Positions 25,753 to 34,740 of a stretch of 64,000 nt of DNA are shown piece after piece. Both the position numbers and the translations under genes were made by a program. How positions within the stretch are numbered: the stretch's first letter is position 1; each line of letters starts with the position of its first letter. The DNA lies in the NCBI GenBank assembly GCA_964575975.1, contig CAZNTU010000005.1:5109-69108 (forward strand), written 5' to 3'. Below the pieces are notes generated by a model. That model worked only from the letters and a program-made list of their open reading frames with translations. It was not told the DNA's origin and ran no database searches. The DNA is from G963674505 sp964575975 (GTDB lineage: Bacteria > Desulfobacterota > Desulfobacteria > Desulfobacterales > SKZT01).

Positions 25753-26670
25753 ATGCAAACAAACGGCCTGCATGCGATAACCGGCGCGTTCGGATTCAGC
25801 GGGAAACATATCGCAAGACGGTTGCTCGACAAAAAATTGCCGGTGCGCACGCTGACAAACTCGCCCGGCCGTAACAATCCTTTCGGTTCGAAAATAGACG
25901 TCCGGCCACTCGACTTCGACCCGTCGCAACTGCGGCGGAATTTGGAAGGGGTGGAGGTCTTTTACAACACCTACTGGGTTCGGTTCAACCACGACTCTTT
26001 CAGCTTCGCCGCCGCCGTCCGGAACCTGCTTGCACTGTTCGAGGCCGCCCGCGACGCGGGCGTTCGGAGAATGGTCCACGTCAGCATAACCAATCCCTCC
26101 CTCGATTCGCCATACGAATATTTCCGGGGAAAAGCCCGTGTCGAAAAGGCGTTGGCTTCCTCGGGCCTTTCCTACGCCATCTTGAGGCCGGCGGTCCTTT
26201 TCGGCAAGAAGGGGATTCTGATCAACAACATCGCCTGGTTGCTGCGGAAGTTCCCGTTATTCGCCGTATTCGGCGACGGAGAATACCGCATAAGACCCAT
26301 ACACGCTGATGACTTGGCCAAGCTGGCCGTGGAGCAGGCTTTCAGTCAGGAAAACACCGTCAAGGACGCGGTCGGTCCGGAAGTATTCACCTACAGGGAA
26401 TTGGTTCGGACCATCGGCGGAATCCTCGGCAAAAATCGTCCGATCCTGCGCGTGCCGCCGTTCGCGGGCTATCTCGCCGCCATGCTCATAGGCAAGATCG
26501 TCGGCGACGTCCTCCTGACGAAAGAGGAGATTTACGCTCTTTCCGACAATCTCCTGTACGTGGATTCGCCCGCGACCGGCGAAACCAGGCTCTCCGATTG
26601 GGCCAGACGAAACGCGGATTGGCTGGGGGCCGCCTATCAGAGCGAACTCGACAGGCGAATCGGGAAATGA
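25753..26670 (+). CDS. NmrA/SDR-a5-like NAD(P)-binding protein
   Basis: 305 residues. An atypical SDR Rossmann fold with HAITGAFGFSGKHIARRLLDKKLPVRTLT (a TGAFGFSGK nucleotide loop) and GVEVFYNTYWVRF, then MVHVSITNPSLDSPYEYFRGKA, where Tyr and Lys replace the usual YxxxK spacing. This matches the NAD(P)H-binding NmrA/NDUFA9-like group, often redox sensors or reductases. ATG at 25753 is chosen because the nucleotide loop begins nine residues later; no strong ribosome site is seen. It stands between nrfHA and the APC permease with no evident partner. Confidence 0.8.
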   Translation: MQTNGLHAITGAFGFSGKHIARRLLDKKLPVRTLTNSPGRNNPFGSKIDVRPLDFDPSQLRRNLEGVEVFYNTYWVRFNHDSFSFAAAVRNLLALFEAARDAGVRRMVHVSITNPSLDSPYEYFRGKARVEKALASSGLSYAILRPAVLFGKKGILINNIAWLLRKFPLFAVFGDGEYRIRPIHADDLAKLAVEQAFSQENTVKDAVGPEVFTYRELVRTIGGILGKNRPILRVPPFAGYLAAMLIGKIVGDVLLTKEEIYALSDNLLYVDSPATGETRLSDWARRNADWLGAAYQSELDRRIGK

Positions 26671-26751
26671 TTCTCCAAGCATGGAATTGCGTCTTGCGCT
26701 GTTTTTCCGAAACGGGGATCAAAGATCGACAACCGTAAAGGGAGGATGCAA

Positions 26752-28947
26752 GTGAAAGGAATCCATTCCGCGAGAGGGCCGCAGGACAAGGACTCGGGCA
26801 AGCTCAAAAAAGAACTGGGACTTTTCGACGTTTACTGCATTTCCACCGGAGCCATGATCAGCTCGGGTTTCTTCCTGCTTCCCGGGCTGGCGACAGCGGT
26901 GGCAGGCCCCTCGACCGTGCTGGCCTATCTGATCGCCGGATGCCTGATGATTCCCTCGATGTTCGGCATCCTGGAACTGTCCACCGCCCTGCCGCGGGCG
27001 GGAGGCCCCTATTATTTCCTGGACCGAAGCCTGGGACCTGCCATGGGGACGGTCACAGGCATAGGCTCCTGGCTGGCGCTTGTTTTCAAGTCGGCTTTCG
27101 CGCTGGTAGGCATGGGAGCCTATCTGGCGACGGCCCCCGGCCTTGCGCAGCACCTGACTTACGGTGGTTTGGAAACGGAATGGTTTATGAAGGCACTTGC
27201 GGTCTCGTTGACCGTGATTTTCACAGGCTTCAACATTTTCGGCGCAAAGGAATCCACTTTTCTGCAGAAAGTTTTAGTCGTCGGACTGCTGGGTGTGTTG
27301 GGACTCTTTATCCTTCAGGGTTTTGGGTATATTTTCGACCACATGCCGCGGGCGGATCTGTCGGAGCAGTATTCGCCGTTTCTGCACGAGCGCAACGGAC
27401 TGCACGGGTTGATTTCGACGGTGGGCCTGGTCTTTATCTCTTATGCGGGTCTGACCCATGTAACGAGCGTCAGCGAGGAAATAAAACAGCCGGAACGGAA
27501 CCTGCCGCTTGGAATGATCCTCTCCCTGGCCACGGCGACGGCAGTGTATGTCCTTGGCGTATTCATCATGGTCGCGGCACTCGATCCGGAAGACCTGCGC
27601 CGGGATCTTACGCCCGTCGCCACCGCCGCCGATACCATTTCGAAATGGGGGCCCGGCATCGCAGGAGTAATCCTTGTGACGCTGGCCGCCATAGCGGCCT
27701 TCGCCTCCACAGGCAACGCGGGCATCCTGTCGGCAAGCCGGTACCCGCTCGCAATGGCCCGCGACAAACTGATGCCCGCGCGCCTGGAGAAACTCGGACG
27801 CTTTCGCACCCCGACACGCGCCATTCTCGTCACCGGGACCGTGATCGTCGTCCTGATCCTGACTCTGTCTACCGAAGCCCTGGCCAAGCTAGGCAGCTCC
27901 TTCAACCTGCTGGTGTTCGGGATGGTCAACCTGGCGGTGATCGTCATGAGGGAAAGCCGGATCGAAAGCTACGATCCCGGCTTCCGGGTTCCTTTCTACC
28001 CGTTCCTGCCGATCGCGGGCGTGCTCGTCAGCGTCTGGCTGATCGTCGAAATGGGCTGGCTGACGAGTCTTTTTTCTCTCGGCGTCCTCGTCCTCGGCCT
28101 CGTCTGGTATTTTTACTACGCCCGCCCGAAAGTCGACCGTTCAGGAGCGATTCTTCATGTCTTCGAGCGGCTGGGACGCTATCGCCATCCCGGATTGCAG
28201 ACGGAGTTTCGCGAAATCGTCAAAGAGAAGGGACTGCGCGAAGAGGATCCTTACGACGATATCGTGGAACGCGCGAAGGTGCTCGACTTTCGTTCCGGCG
28301 AATCGTTCGAAGACATCGTCAACGAAGCGGCCAAGTCGCTGGCTCGACGGGTCTCGATGGAGACCGGAACTATTGCCGACCGGCTGATCGAGACCGGACG
28401 ATACGGCGGGGCCTCCATTTCGCACGGGATCGCGATCCTGCATTTCCGCTCCCGTCAGGTGGAGCATACCGAAATGGTTGTTGCCCGGGTCCGGGAAAGC
28501 GTTTGCGTCTTTCTGCCGCCGGACGACCCGTCGCAGCCGTCCATGAATTCATGCGACGTGTTCGGAGTCTTGATTATTGTCAGCCCCGAGGACAAAGCGG
28601 CTCAGCACCTGCGGATTCTGGCGGAACTGGCCGCGCGCGTCGAAAACGAATCCTTCGTCGATGCCTTTCGCCGAATCGAAAATCCTCGCAAGCTCAAGGA
28701 AGTCCTGCTGAGAGACGCTCGGTTCCTGGAACTGTTCATCGGGGCCGAAAAGGATACGCGGCCCCTGGCCGGAAAACAAATCCGCGAGATCGAAATCCCG
28801 ACCGGCGCGTTTGTGGCCATGGTGCATCGAGGGGAAAATCTTTTCGAACCTGTGGGGGAAACGGTACTGAAAAACGGCGATCGACTAACGTTTATCGGGA
28901 AACCGGCGGCCATCGAACGTCTTTATAAACGTTATGTGGAGCCTTGA
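26752..28947 (+). CDS. APC-family amino acid permease with EIIA-like and TrkA-C domains
   Basis: About 731 residues in three parts. Residues 20-470 hold twelve transmembrane helices of the APC superfamily (CISTGAMISSGFFLLPGLA; PRAGGPYYFLDRSLG). Residues 520-650 resemble a PTS EIIA type-2 domain with H558 (GGASISHGIAILHFRS). The last 75 residues are a TrkA-C domain (IEIPTGAFVAMVHRGENLFEPVGETVLKNGDRL). The GTG at 26752 is favoured: GGGAGG stands six bases before it, whereas the ATG at 26746 directly abuts that ribosome site. The regulatory tail suggests gating by phosphorylation or a nucleotide. Transported solute unknown. Confidence 0.85.
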   Translation: MKGIHSARGPQDKDSGKLKKELGLFDVYCISTGAMISSGFFLLPGLATAVAGPSTVLAYLIAGCLMIPSMFGILELSTALPRAGGPYYFLDRSLGPAMGTVTGIGSWLALVFKSAFALVGMGAYLATAPGLAQHLTYGGLETEWFMKALAVSLTVIFTGFNIFGAKESTFLQKVLVVGLLGVLGLFILQGFGYIFDHMPRADLSEQYSPFLHERNGLHGLISTVGLVFISYAGLTHVTSVSEEIKQPERNLPLGMILSLATATAVYVLGVFIMVAALDPEDLRRDLTPVATAADTISKWGPGIAGVILVTLAAIAAFASTGNAGILSASRYPLAMARDKLMPARLEKLGRFRTPTRAILVTGTVIVVLILTLSTEALAKLGSSFNLLVFGMVNLAVIVMRESRIESYDPGFRVPFYPFLPIAGVLVSVWLIVEMGWLTSLFSLGVLVLGLVWYFYYARPKVDRSGAILHVFERLGRYRHPGLQTEFREIVKEKGLREEDPYDDIVERAKVLDFRSGESFEDIVNEAAKSLARRVSMETGTIADRLIETGRYGGASISHGIAILHFRSRQVEHTEMVVARVRESVCVFLPPDDPSQPSMNSCDVFGVLIIVSPEDKAAQHLRILAELAARVENESFVDAFRRIENPRKLKEVLLRDARFLELFIGAEKDTRPLAGKQIREIEIPTGAFVAMVHRGENLFEPVGETVLKNGDRLTFIGKPAAIERLYKRYVEP

Positions 28948-29104
28948 CGAGGGGCAGGCAAAAAAAACGCCGAAATTTCCTCTCTCGACAAACCGTACTC
29001 TGTGACGCAATGGCAAATCGTATGAAACCGTGACCATAAGACGTCGATTATGCGCACTTTAACAGCCACATAAGCAAGATCAAAGCTTTATCGACAGTCC
29101 ATGA

Positions 29105-29329
29105 GAGTTCCGACCTTTTGACATCGAGGAGCGCAAGGCTCCGAACTCCCGACGATTTCAATGTCGAATAGATTCCCGACTGTCAATATGCAGGGAACGC
29201 CCGAACCGGTTCATTGACATCCGGCGACAACATATTACGGTTTGCGCATATGACAAACACAAGGAGGTGCTCGAAACCGGCCTGCAACACATCGACGAAC
29301 CTGTCCCGACAAACGAGGTTTCAACATGA
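29105..29329 (+). pseudogene. coding-like remnant coupled to the P-type ATPase
   Basis: A 74-codon open stretch without any ATG or TTG and with no GTG until near its end. It encodes ...LSICRERPNRFIDIRRQ and ...VCAYDKHKEVLETGLQHID. Its TGA overlaps the ATPase ATG (ATGA), as for a coupled upstream gene. The composition is protein-like and the end looks like a genuine C-terminus, but the N-terminal part is missing or out of frame. Family not recognised; an inactivated metal regulator is possible. The stretch 28948-29104 shows nothing else. Confidence 0.35.
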
Positions 29330-31434
29330 CAAAGGCATACAGAATAGAAGGGCTTGATTGCGCCGCCTGTGGAGCGAAGATCGAAGACGCCGTCAAAAAG
29401 CTGCCCGGAGTATCCTTCGCGGCGGTGGATTTCGCGAACATGCGCCTCCATCTGGATGCGGCCGATCTGGAAAACGTGATCGGCCGAATCAAACGGATCG
29501 ATCCCGGGATAGACATCCTGCCCTCCGAAGACGTCGTTCGCAGAGACGACGGATCGGATGAGGCGTTCGAAAAAAAACGGGAAATCGGCATTATCCTCGT
29601 ATCCGTACTCTTGTTGGGCGTTCACGCGTTTTTCGAGGAGGGTTTTCACGAATCCGGTCTGATGGCCCTGGACTACGGCCTCGCCTTGGCCGCGTATTTC
29701 CTGGCCGGCGCGAACGTCTACGTCAATGCTTTCAAAACCGTTCGCAGGGGAGATTTTTTCGACGAGAACGTGCTGATGGTGATCGCCACTGCGGGAGCCA
29801 TCGCCATTCACAGCCTATCCGAGGCAGTCGGAGTGATGATATTCTTCAAGGCCGGGGAATTTCTGCAAAACTTGGCCGTGTCGCGTTCGCGCGGATCGAT
29901 TCGCGCTTTGCTCGCGATCAGGCCCGACCGTGCGAATTTGGAAACCATACAAGGCCTGCGTCAAGTGCCGCCCGAAAAAGTGCGGGTCGGAGAGACTATA
30001 GTGGTAAAGCCGGGGGAAAGAGTGCCGCTCGACGGGCAGGTGCTCTCGGGGCTGTCCAGCCTGGACGCTTCCGCCTTGACCGGCGAATCGGTCCCTTTGA
30101 ACGCCCGTGTCGGGGACGAACTGATGGCGGGCATGGTCAATCTGTCCGCCGTCTTGAAACTCAAGGTGACAAAGCCGTTTAACGAATCGTCCATCGCCAA
30201 GGTTCTCGAACTCGTCCAGAACGCCTCGGCCCGAAAGGCGGCGACGGAAAAGTTCATCACGAGCTTCGCCCGATGGTATACTCCGGTCGTCGTGGCGACA
30301 GCCGCCGGAATCGCTTTCATTCCCCCCCTGTTCCTGCCCGAGGCCGATTTCAGTACATGGATCTATCGCGCCCTGGTGGTGTTGGTAATATCCTGCCCGT
30401 GCGCGCTCGTGGTCAGCATCCCCTTGGGATACTTCGGAGGCGTCGGCAAGGCGTCCCGCCAGGGCATCCTGGTCAAAGGGTCCAACTTCCTCGACGCGTT
30501 GTCCAAAGTCGAAACGGTCGTGTTCGACAAAACCGGCACCCTGACCCGAGGCGACTTCTCGGTCCAAAAAGTGATACCCGCGAACGGATACGGGGAACGG
30601 CAACTTCTGGAATTCGCCGCGCTCGCCGAAATGCATTCCGGCCACCCGATCGCAAAATCGATCGTAGCCAAGGCGGAGGAGGCGGGGCTGAAGCCGGACG
30701 GCGCGCTGGTGGCCGAACACGTGGACCTGACCGGCAGAGGCGTCAAGGCGTTGGTCGCCGGCCGCGAGGTGCTCGTGGGAAGCGACGGGTTGCTGCACCA
30801 CCGGAATATCGAACACGATGTTTGCGACCTGGAGGGGACCGCCGCCCACATTGTGATCGACGGGCGGTACGCCGGGCGCATCGTGATCGGAGATTCGGTC
30901 AGGGAGGACGCCGCGGAAGCGATAGCGCGATTGCGAGGCATCGGCGTCGAGCGCGTCGAAATGCTCACTGGCGACAATCGCTGCGCGGCCGAAGCGGTGG
31001 CCAAGTCGCTGGGTGTGGACGCGTTCCACGCGGAACTGCTGCCGGAAGACAAGGTGCGCCTGCTGGAGGAAATACAGGCCGCGGCCGACCGTGGCGGCAA
31101 GGTAGCCTTTGTCGGGGACGGAATCAACGACGCCCCGGTCATCGCCAGAGCGGACGTCGGTGTCGCCATGGGAGCCCTCGGCGCGGACGCGGCCATCGAG
31201 ACGGCCGACGTGGTGCTCATGACGGATTCTCCTTTGAAAATGGTCGAGGCGGTCGAAATCGCCAGAAAAACAAGAATCGTCGTTTGGCAGAACATCGCGA
31301 TGGCGCTCTCCATTAAAACAGTGTTCGTCGTCCTTGGAACCATGGGAATGGCCTCCATGTGGGAGGCGGTCTTCGCCGATATGGGCGTGGCCCTCGCCGC
31401 GATAGCGAACTCGACACGGGGGATAATCCGATGA
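29326..31434 (+). CDS. heavy-metal P1B-type ATPase (Zn/Cd/Pb class)
   Basis: 702 residues. N-terminal HMA domain with C12xxC15 (LDCAACGAKIEDAV), eight predicted membrane helices, phosphatase loop TGESVPLNA, the transmembrane metal motif C357-P358-C359 (ISCPCALVVSIP), phosphorylation site D401 (FDKTGTLTRG), nucleotide-domain HP (SGHPIAKS) and the hinge GDGINDAPV. CPC with the ZntA/CadA-like order points to export of Zn2+, Cd2+ or Pb2+ from the cytosol; copper ATPases carry different membrane residues. The start overlaps the stop of a gene remnant. A Cys-rich exported protein is encoded 480 bases downstream. Confidence 0.92.
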   Translation: MTKAYRIEGLDCAACGAKIEDAVKKLPGVSFAAVDFANMRLHLDAADLENVIGRIKRIDPGIDILPSEDVVRRDDGSDEAFEKKREIGIILVSVLLLGVHAFFEEGFHESGLMALDYGLALAAYFLAGANVYVNAFKTVRRGDFFDENVLMVIATAGAIAIHSLSEAVGVMIFFKAGEFLQNLAVSRSRGSIRALLAIRPDRANLETIQGLRQVPPEKVRVGETIVVKPGERVPLDGQVLSGLSSLDASALTGESVPLNARVGDELMAGMVNLSAVLKLKVTKPFNESSIAKVLELVQNASARKAATEKFITSFARWYTPVVVATAAGIAFIPPLFLPEADFSTWIYRALVVLVISCPCALVVSIPLGYFGGVGKASRQGILVKGSNFLDALSKVETVVFDKTGTLTRGDFSVQKVIPANGYGERQLLEFAALAEMHSGHPIAKSIVAKAEEAGLKPDGALVAEHVDLTGRGVKALVAGREVLVGSDGLLHHRNIEHDVCDLEGTAAHIVIDGRYAGRIVIGDSVREDAAEAIARLRGIGVERVEMLTGDNRCAAEAVAKSLGVDAFHAELLPEDKVRLLEEIQAAADRGGKVAFVGDGINDAPVIARADVGVAMGALGADAAIETADVVLMTDSPLKMVEAVEIARKTRIVVWQNIAMALSIKTVFVVLGTMGMASMWEAVFADMGVALAAIANSTRGIIR

Positions 31435-31917
31435 CTGCAAAACCGGTCTCGTACGGCTCATCGGGGTCGCTTCCTCTTCGCGCATTCCCCCTTCCAATAC
31501 GACCATGCCCCAATCATTCAATATCGTCGCCCTGTGCTGGATTGAACAGGACGGCGCAACACCGCCCTGTTCCCAACTCATCTCAATTGGATTCCGCCTG
31601 ATTCTTCCGCAACCGCATTCCGCAACGGCCCGTCTTTCCGGCAGTCCCCGAAATCCGGCGCGGAAAGGCGGTCGAAAACAATCCAGCGTGTTTTTCCGTG
31701 CCGCAATCGCGCCGTTCAGGGTCGGACGACAGCGGGAGGGGTTCGACATTTCACGGTAGAAAAACATCGGCTGCCCACGCCAAACGTTATCGGCATTTAT
31801 CGACGAATTGCGCGACGGTTTGCTCGGATGCCGTTGCATCGGCTTCGTACAAAATATCGTTGAATTTTATGCCACAAGGTGGTATATGTGGCGCGAATTC
31901 ATTCGGAAAGGAGCCTG
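31435..31917. other. intergenic region, no gene seen
   Basis: About 480 bases after the P-type ATPase. Both strands have open frames, but none has a ribosome site, family motif or plausible composition. The only clear element is AAAGGAG at the 3' end, the ribosome site of the next gene. Confidence 0.4.
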
Positions 31918-32379
31918 ATGAACGCGTTGACAAGAAAACTCGTCCACATTGCCTTGGCGGCCGTCCTGCTTTGGATCGTCGTTTACGGGATCGGTTACGC
32001 GAAGCCCGATTGCTGCCTCGAAATGGCGGGCAAATGTTTTCAGGCCTCCGAACGCGCGCAATCCGATCCGACGGTCGCTGTTCGATGCGAAACGACCGTT
32101 CCGGCTCGGCCACTGCGAGACATATCGCTCGGGACGGGATCAAGTTGCTGCGATCCCCTTGATGCTTGTTGCAACACACCGGGAAACAGCGCTTCGATGC
32201 CTGCCGCCACGAGCGTTTTCCGAACATCCGATTCGCCCGATTCCTCCGGAACGGCCAATACCGTCGCCGCCGACCTCGACAGGCCTGAAATCTCCGGGCA
32301 AAAGCCTGCCCGTACGGACCGCACGATCCCCCCTTCAAAGACGCCTTGCTATATACAGCTACGATCGATTCTTTGTTGA
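31918..32379 (+). CDS. Cys-rich secreted or membrane-anchored hypothetical protein
   Basis: 153 residues with a good AAAGGAG ribosome site. Residues 1-25 form a signal or anchor (MNALTRKLVHIALAAVLLW, then IVVYGIGYAK). The exported part has paired cysteines: CCLEMAGKCF, then SSCCDPLDACCNT, and a low-complexity Ser/Thr/Pro-rich end. Three CC pairs outside the membrane suggest metal binding or disulfides. Position downstream of a Zn/Cd ATPase fits a metal role, but this is only context. No known family was recognised. Confidence 0.55.
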   Translation: MNALTRKLVHIALAAVLLWIVVYGIGYAKPDCCLEMAGKCFQASERAQSDPTVAVRCETTVPARPLRDISLGTGSSCCDPLDACCNTPGNSASMPAATSVFRTSDSPDSSGTANTVAADLDRPEISGQKPARTDRTIPPSKTPCYIQLRSILC

Positions 32380-32580
32380 TTCGCATCCTCCCCTAATCGT
32401 TTTTCTCTTTGCCGGTATCAATCGACATTCCTTTAGCAATTCGAAAAGTGCGTTAAAGCGTGGGGGCAGCCCTGCATTGGCTTGTTCGTTTCGATACCGA
32501 CCAGTTCGCAAGGGCCGTAGGGGCCTGCGAAAAAACGCTCGGACAGGAACCGGAAAACGACGACAATCAACCCTTTCGCC

Positions 32581-32820
32581 ATGGCTGGCGAGGATCAGAG
32601 CGTGGACCAAATGGTCAATCATTACAGAGAAGCCATAATAGAAAACAAATCGATATGCAAGGAAACAATCCATATGCAGCGCAACCAACAAGGCGAAAGC
32701 CTTGTCGATTTTCTCTGGGAATTCTTCGATCTGCGCGATGCTTCTGCACGCCAGATTCATGAGGGGATGGCGCGGAAAACGGTCCGCTTTTTCCGCGAGC
32801 TGGCGCGAAGAAAAGAGTAG
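32581..32820 (+). CDS. small hypothetical protein
   Basis: 79 residues, or 48 if translation begins at the inner ATG at 32674, which has AAGGAA nine bases upstream. The C-terminal half (GESLVDFLWEFFDLRD, then ARKTVRFFRELARRKE) is amphipathic and basic and looks protein-like. No family recognised. A longer minus-strand frame over the same DNA looks like a shadow. Weak support overall. Confidence 0.3.
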   Translation: MAGEDQSVDQMVNHYREAIIENKSICKETIHMQRNQQGESLVDFLWEFFDLRDASARQIHEGMARKTVRFFRELARRKE

Positions 32821-32897
32821 CGGCCGGCGCGGATCGGCATTTTTAGAAACGTATGAAGACAACCCTTGCAATCTTTTTCAAATGGGGAGGAAATCTT

Positions 32898-33662
32898 ATG
32901 AAAAACTATTCAGGAGGCATTTCGGTTGAACCGGGATATTGTTCCAGGGATTCCGAATTATTCAACTTGGCGGCTGCCTTTACGCTCATCTTCGTGTTCG
33001 TTTATATTTCGACCGCATGGGCCGAGGACGAACAAGACACGGGCCGGCCGCAGCTTGTCGTTCAAGAAAAAACACACGATTTCGGCGCCGCTGTCGAGGG
33101 CGAGAATGTAGTCCACGACTTCGCGGTTCAAAACCGAGGATCGTCAGTTTTGGAAATTCAAGAAGTTAAGACCGACTGAGGATGCACCGCCGTCTCGCAT
33201 CCGAGACAGCTCCCTCCCGGCGGCGAGGGGAAAATACGCATCGAGGTTGACACCAAAGGCAACGGTGGAAAAATGTTGAAAAAGGAAATCGTCGTCACGA
33301 CCAACGACCCGAACAATGCAACCACCCACCTGATTGTTAAAGGCATGGTAGACAGGATCGCCACCATATCTCCGACAAATGTTCGGTTGGCCGGTTCCGC
33401 AGATGAACAAATAACGTCCGAAGTGCTCGTCGTTCCCGAGGTAAAATACCCCTTCAAGATAATTGAAGCATTGCCGGAAAAAGGGGACGATATAAGCCTT
33501 TTGTTAAAGGAAAATACCACCGGCAACGGGAGATCCGAATATGTGGTGTTCGTGAGCAATAAAGCAACCAAAAAGGGAAAGTACTGGGACAAGATAACAT
33601 TGAAAACAAATAGCAAATATCAGCCCGAGATTGTGCTGCGGGTATTTGGAGACATCAATTGA
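32898..33662 (+). CDS. DUF1573-like exported protein with in-frame UGA (candidate selenoprotein)
   Basis: Reading from ATG 32898 (GGGGAGG seven bases upstream), 254 codons continue to TAG-free TGA at 33660-33662 with one internal TGA at 33177-33179 (codon 94). A hydrophobic N-terminal segment (LAAAFTLIFVFVYISTAWA) exports it. The DUF1573 domain starts at KTHDFGAAVEGENVVHDF and reads EVKTD-(UGA)-GCTAVSHPRQLPPGGEGKIRIEVD, then VVTTNDPNN. In the family this place is CGC, so UGA stands exactly at the first conserved Cys and would give Sec-Gly-Cys. Both sides are in one frame with no decay. A hairpin fitting the bacterial SECIS pattern starts 12 bases after UGA. Otherwise it is a pseudogene by TGC-to-TGA change. 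The second half (SADEQITSEVLVVPEVKYPF onwards) is a further beta-rich domain. Confidence 0.75.
33187..33223 (+). promoter_or_regulatory. SECIS-like hairpin downstream of the in-frame UGA
   Basis: GTCTC (33192-33196) and GAGAC (33203-33207) close a six-base loop GCATCC whose first base is G; one further G-C pair can shorten the loop to four. An outer CCGCC (33187-33191) can pair with GGCGG (33219-33223). The apical loop starts 17 bases after the UGA. Bacterial SECIS elements are known to have an apical loop roughly 16-37 nt from UGA and a G among its first two bases, which is met here. Confidence 0.5.
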
Positions 33663-33721
33663 GAGTGGATATCGGCGTCCGGAATTCTGCTGATCGGACA
33701 ATGGGACGCGTCGGAAGGTGT

Positions 33722-33750
33722 CGCAAGGGCTGACAAGGACAGCCCTTGCG
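33722..33750 (+). terminator. strong hairpin after the DUF1573-like gene
   Basis: CGCAAGGGCTG (33722-33732) and CAGCCCTTGCG (33740-33750) form a perfect 11-bp stem with a 7-base loop, 60 bases past the stop codon. No U tract follows, so it may be a processing or pausing hairpin instead of a terminator. Confidence 0.45.
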
Positions 33751-34245
33751 GTGCCCTCGTCCTCGAAATCGACAGCGTCGGTGCCGCCAAGAAAAATTAC
33801 GCGCAATGCTGACAGCTTTTTGTTCCTGATTGTAACGGATTTGGGGGAACCCTGAAAGAGGTCGACATATAAGCCCAGAGTTCCGCCCTGGACTTGTATG
33901 TCTTGCGCTTTCAGCGCGTTCTTACCGAACTTTGACGCGAATGCGCCTTCGAAGATGCCGGGAGAATCGCCATTGACAAACCCCCTGCAGCGTTCTCTCG
34001 ATGCATCCCCCAAATCCGTTATAACCAGGGAATCCTCAATCCTCCCCCGCATTCAAACCGTCATTCCATACCTCGCATTTCTCGTATCCCACATACAATT
34101 TCGTTTTCTTACATACCATTTTTTTACATTTATGGCTACACCCTTCCCTTTTGAAGTTTGGTTTCCAATGGGTCCCGATTACCGGCCAATCCGTATTGAT
34201 CGGTTACGTCGGTCGCTTTAGGTTGGCTTTGGTACGGGATTTGCT
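33751..34245. other. intergenic region, no confident gene
   Basis: No supported gene. A minus-strand frame (34052 down to 33504) has protein-like composition in its first half (GGTLGLYVDLFQGSPKSV) but runs into the antisense of the DUF1573-like gene and its ribosome site does not fit a start codon. The segment 34060-34140 is AT-rich. Confidence 0.35.
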
Positions 34246-34395
34246 ATGAAAAAAACGAAATGCCGCAAACGGAAGCGGCATGGAATTCAAACAACGGCGA
34301 CCGCGCGACCGGGAGTTGATTTCAACGCCGCCAATTTGGAGCACAAGCCAGATTCCGGGAACGCGGAGGCCCAACAACGGATACGGAGAAACATC

Positions 34396-34713
34396 ATGCG
34401 CGTAAAAGCCCTGAAATACGAACTCCCGACAACAGTGGACGAAGTAGCCGACCTGCTCGTCGGAGACCTGTCATTGAGGGAAAGAACGGAACTGGCTCGG
34501 ATGGAATCGGACAAACTGGCCGAGATTAACGAGAGTCTGGGGCCTTACATTATCGAGGAATTCAAGTTGTTCACGGGAAACTTCATCCTTTTGGACGACT
34601 GTACGAAGGTCGCGGACAATAACAACCTCAAGCATCAAGACCCCTCTTTGGCCATCGTCCATCGCGTCTGGGAAAAACTGAAAAAGACGCACAGACTCAG
34701 GTTGGTCAAGTAA
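34396..34713 (+). CDS. DUF6794-like hypothetical protein
   Basis: 105 residues from ATG 34396, which has CGGAG eight bases upstream; an in-frame ATG at 34246 would add 50 basic, low-complexity residues with a weaker site. The core reads LPTTVDEVADLLVGDLSLRERTELARM, then LGPYIIEEFKLFTGNF and DPSLAIVHRVWEKLKKTHRLRLVK. It resembles short conserved proteins (DUF6794-type) known from many proteobacteria and of unknown function. Soluble and mostly helical. A strong hairpin follows 30 bases downstream. Confidence 0.6.
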   Translation: MRVKALKYELPTTVDEVADLLVGDLSLRERTELARMESDKLAEINESLGPYIIEEFKLFTGNFILLDDCTKVADNNNLKHQDPSLAIVHRVWEKLKKTHRLRLVK

Positions 34714-34740
34714 AATCTCTTGACGACTTGCATAAGAATC

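Noticed and set aside
31787..32386. 199-codon minus-strand frame
   Set aside because: Antisense to the Cys-rich gene, which has the better ribosome site and a clear signal segment; composition is Arg-rich as in shadow frames.
32359..32871. 170-codon minus-strand frame opposite the small hypothetical gene
   Set aside because: No ribosome site, no motif, and it ends inside the preceding gene's antisense.
33504..34052. 183-codon minus-strand frame with protein-like N-terminal half
   Set aside because: It runs antisense into the DUF1573-like gene, its purine run overlaps the only ATG, and no family motif is visible.
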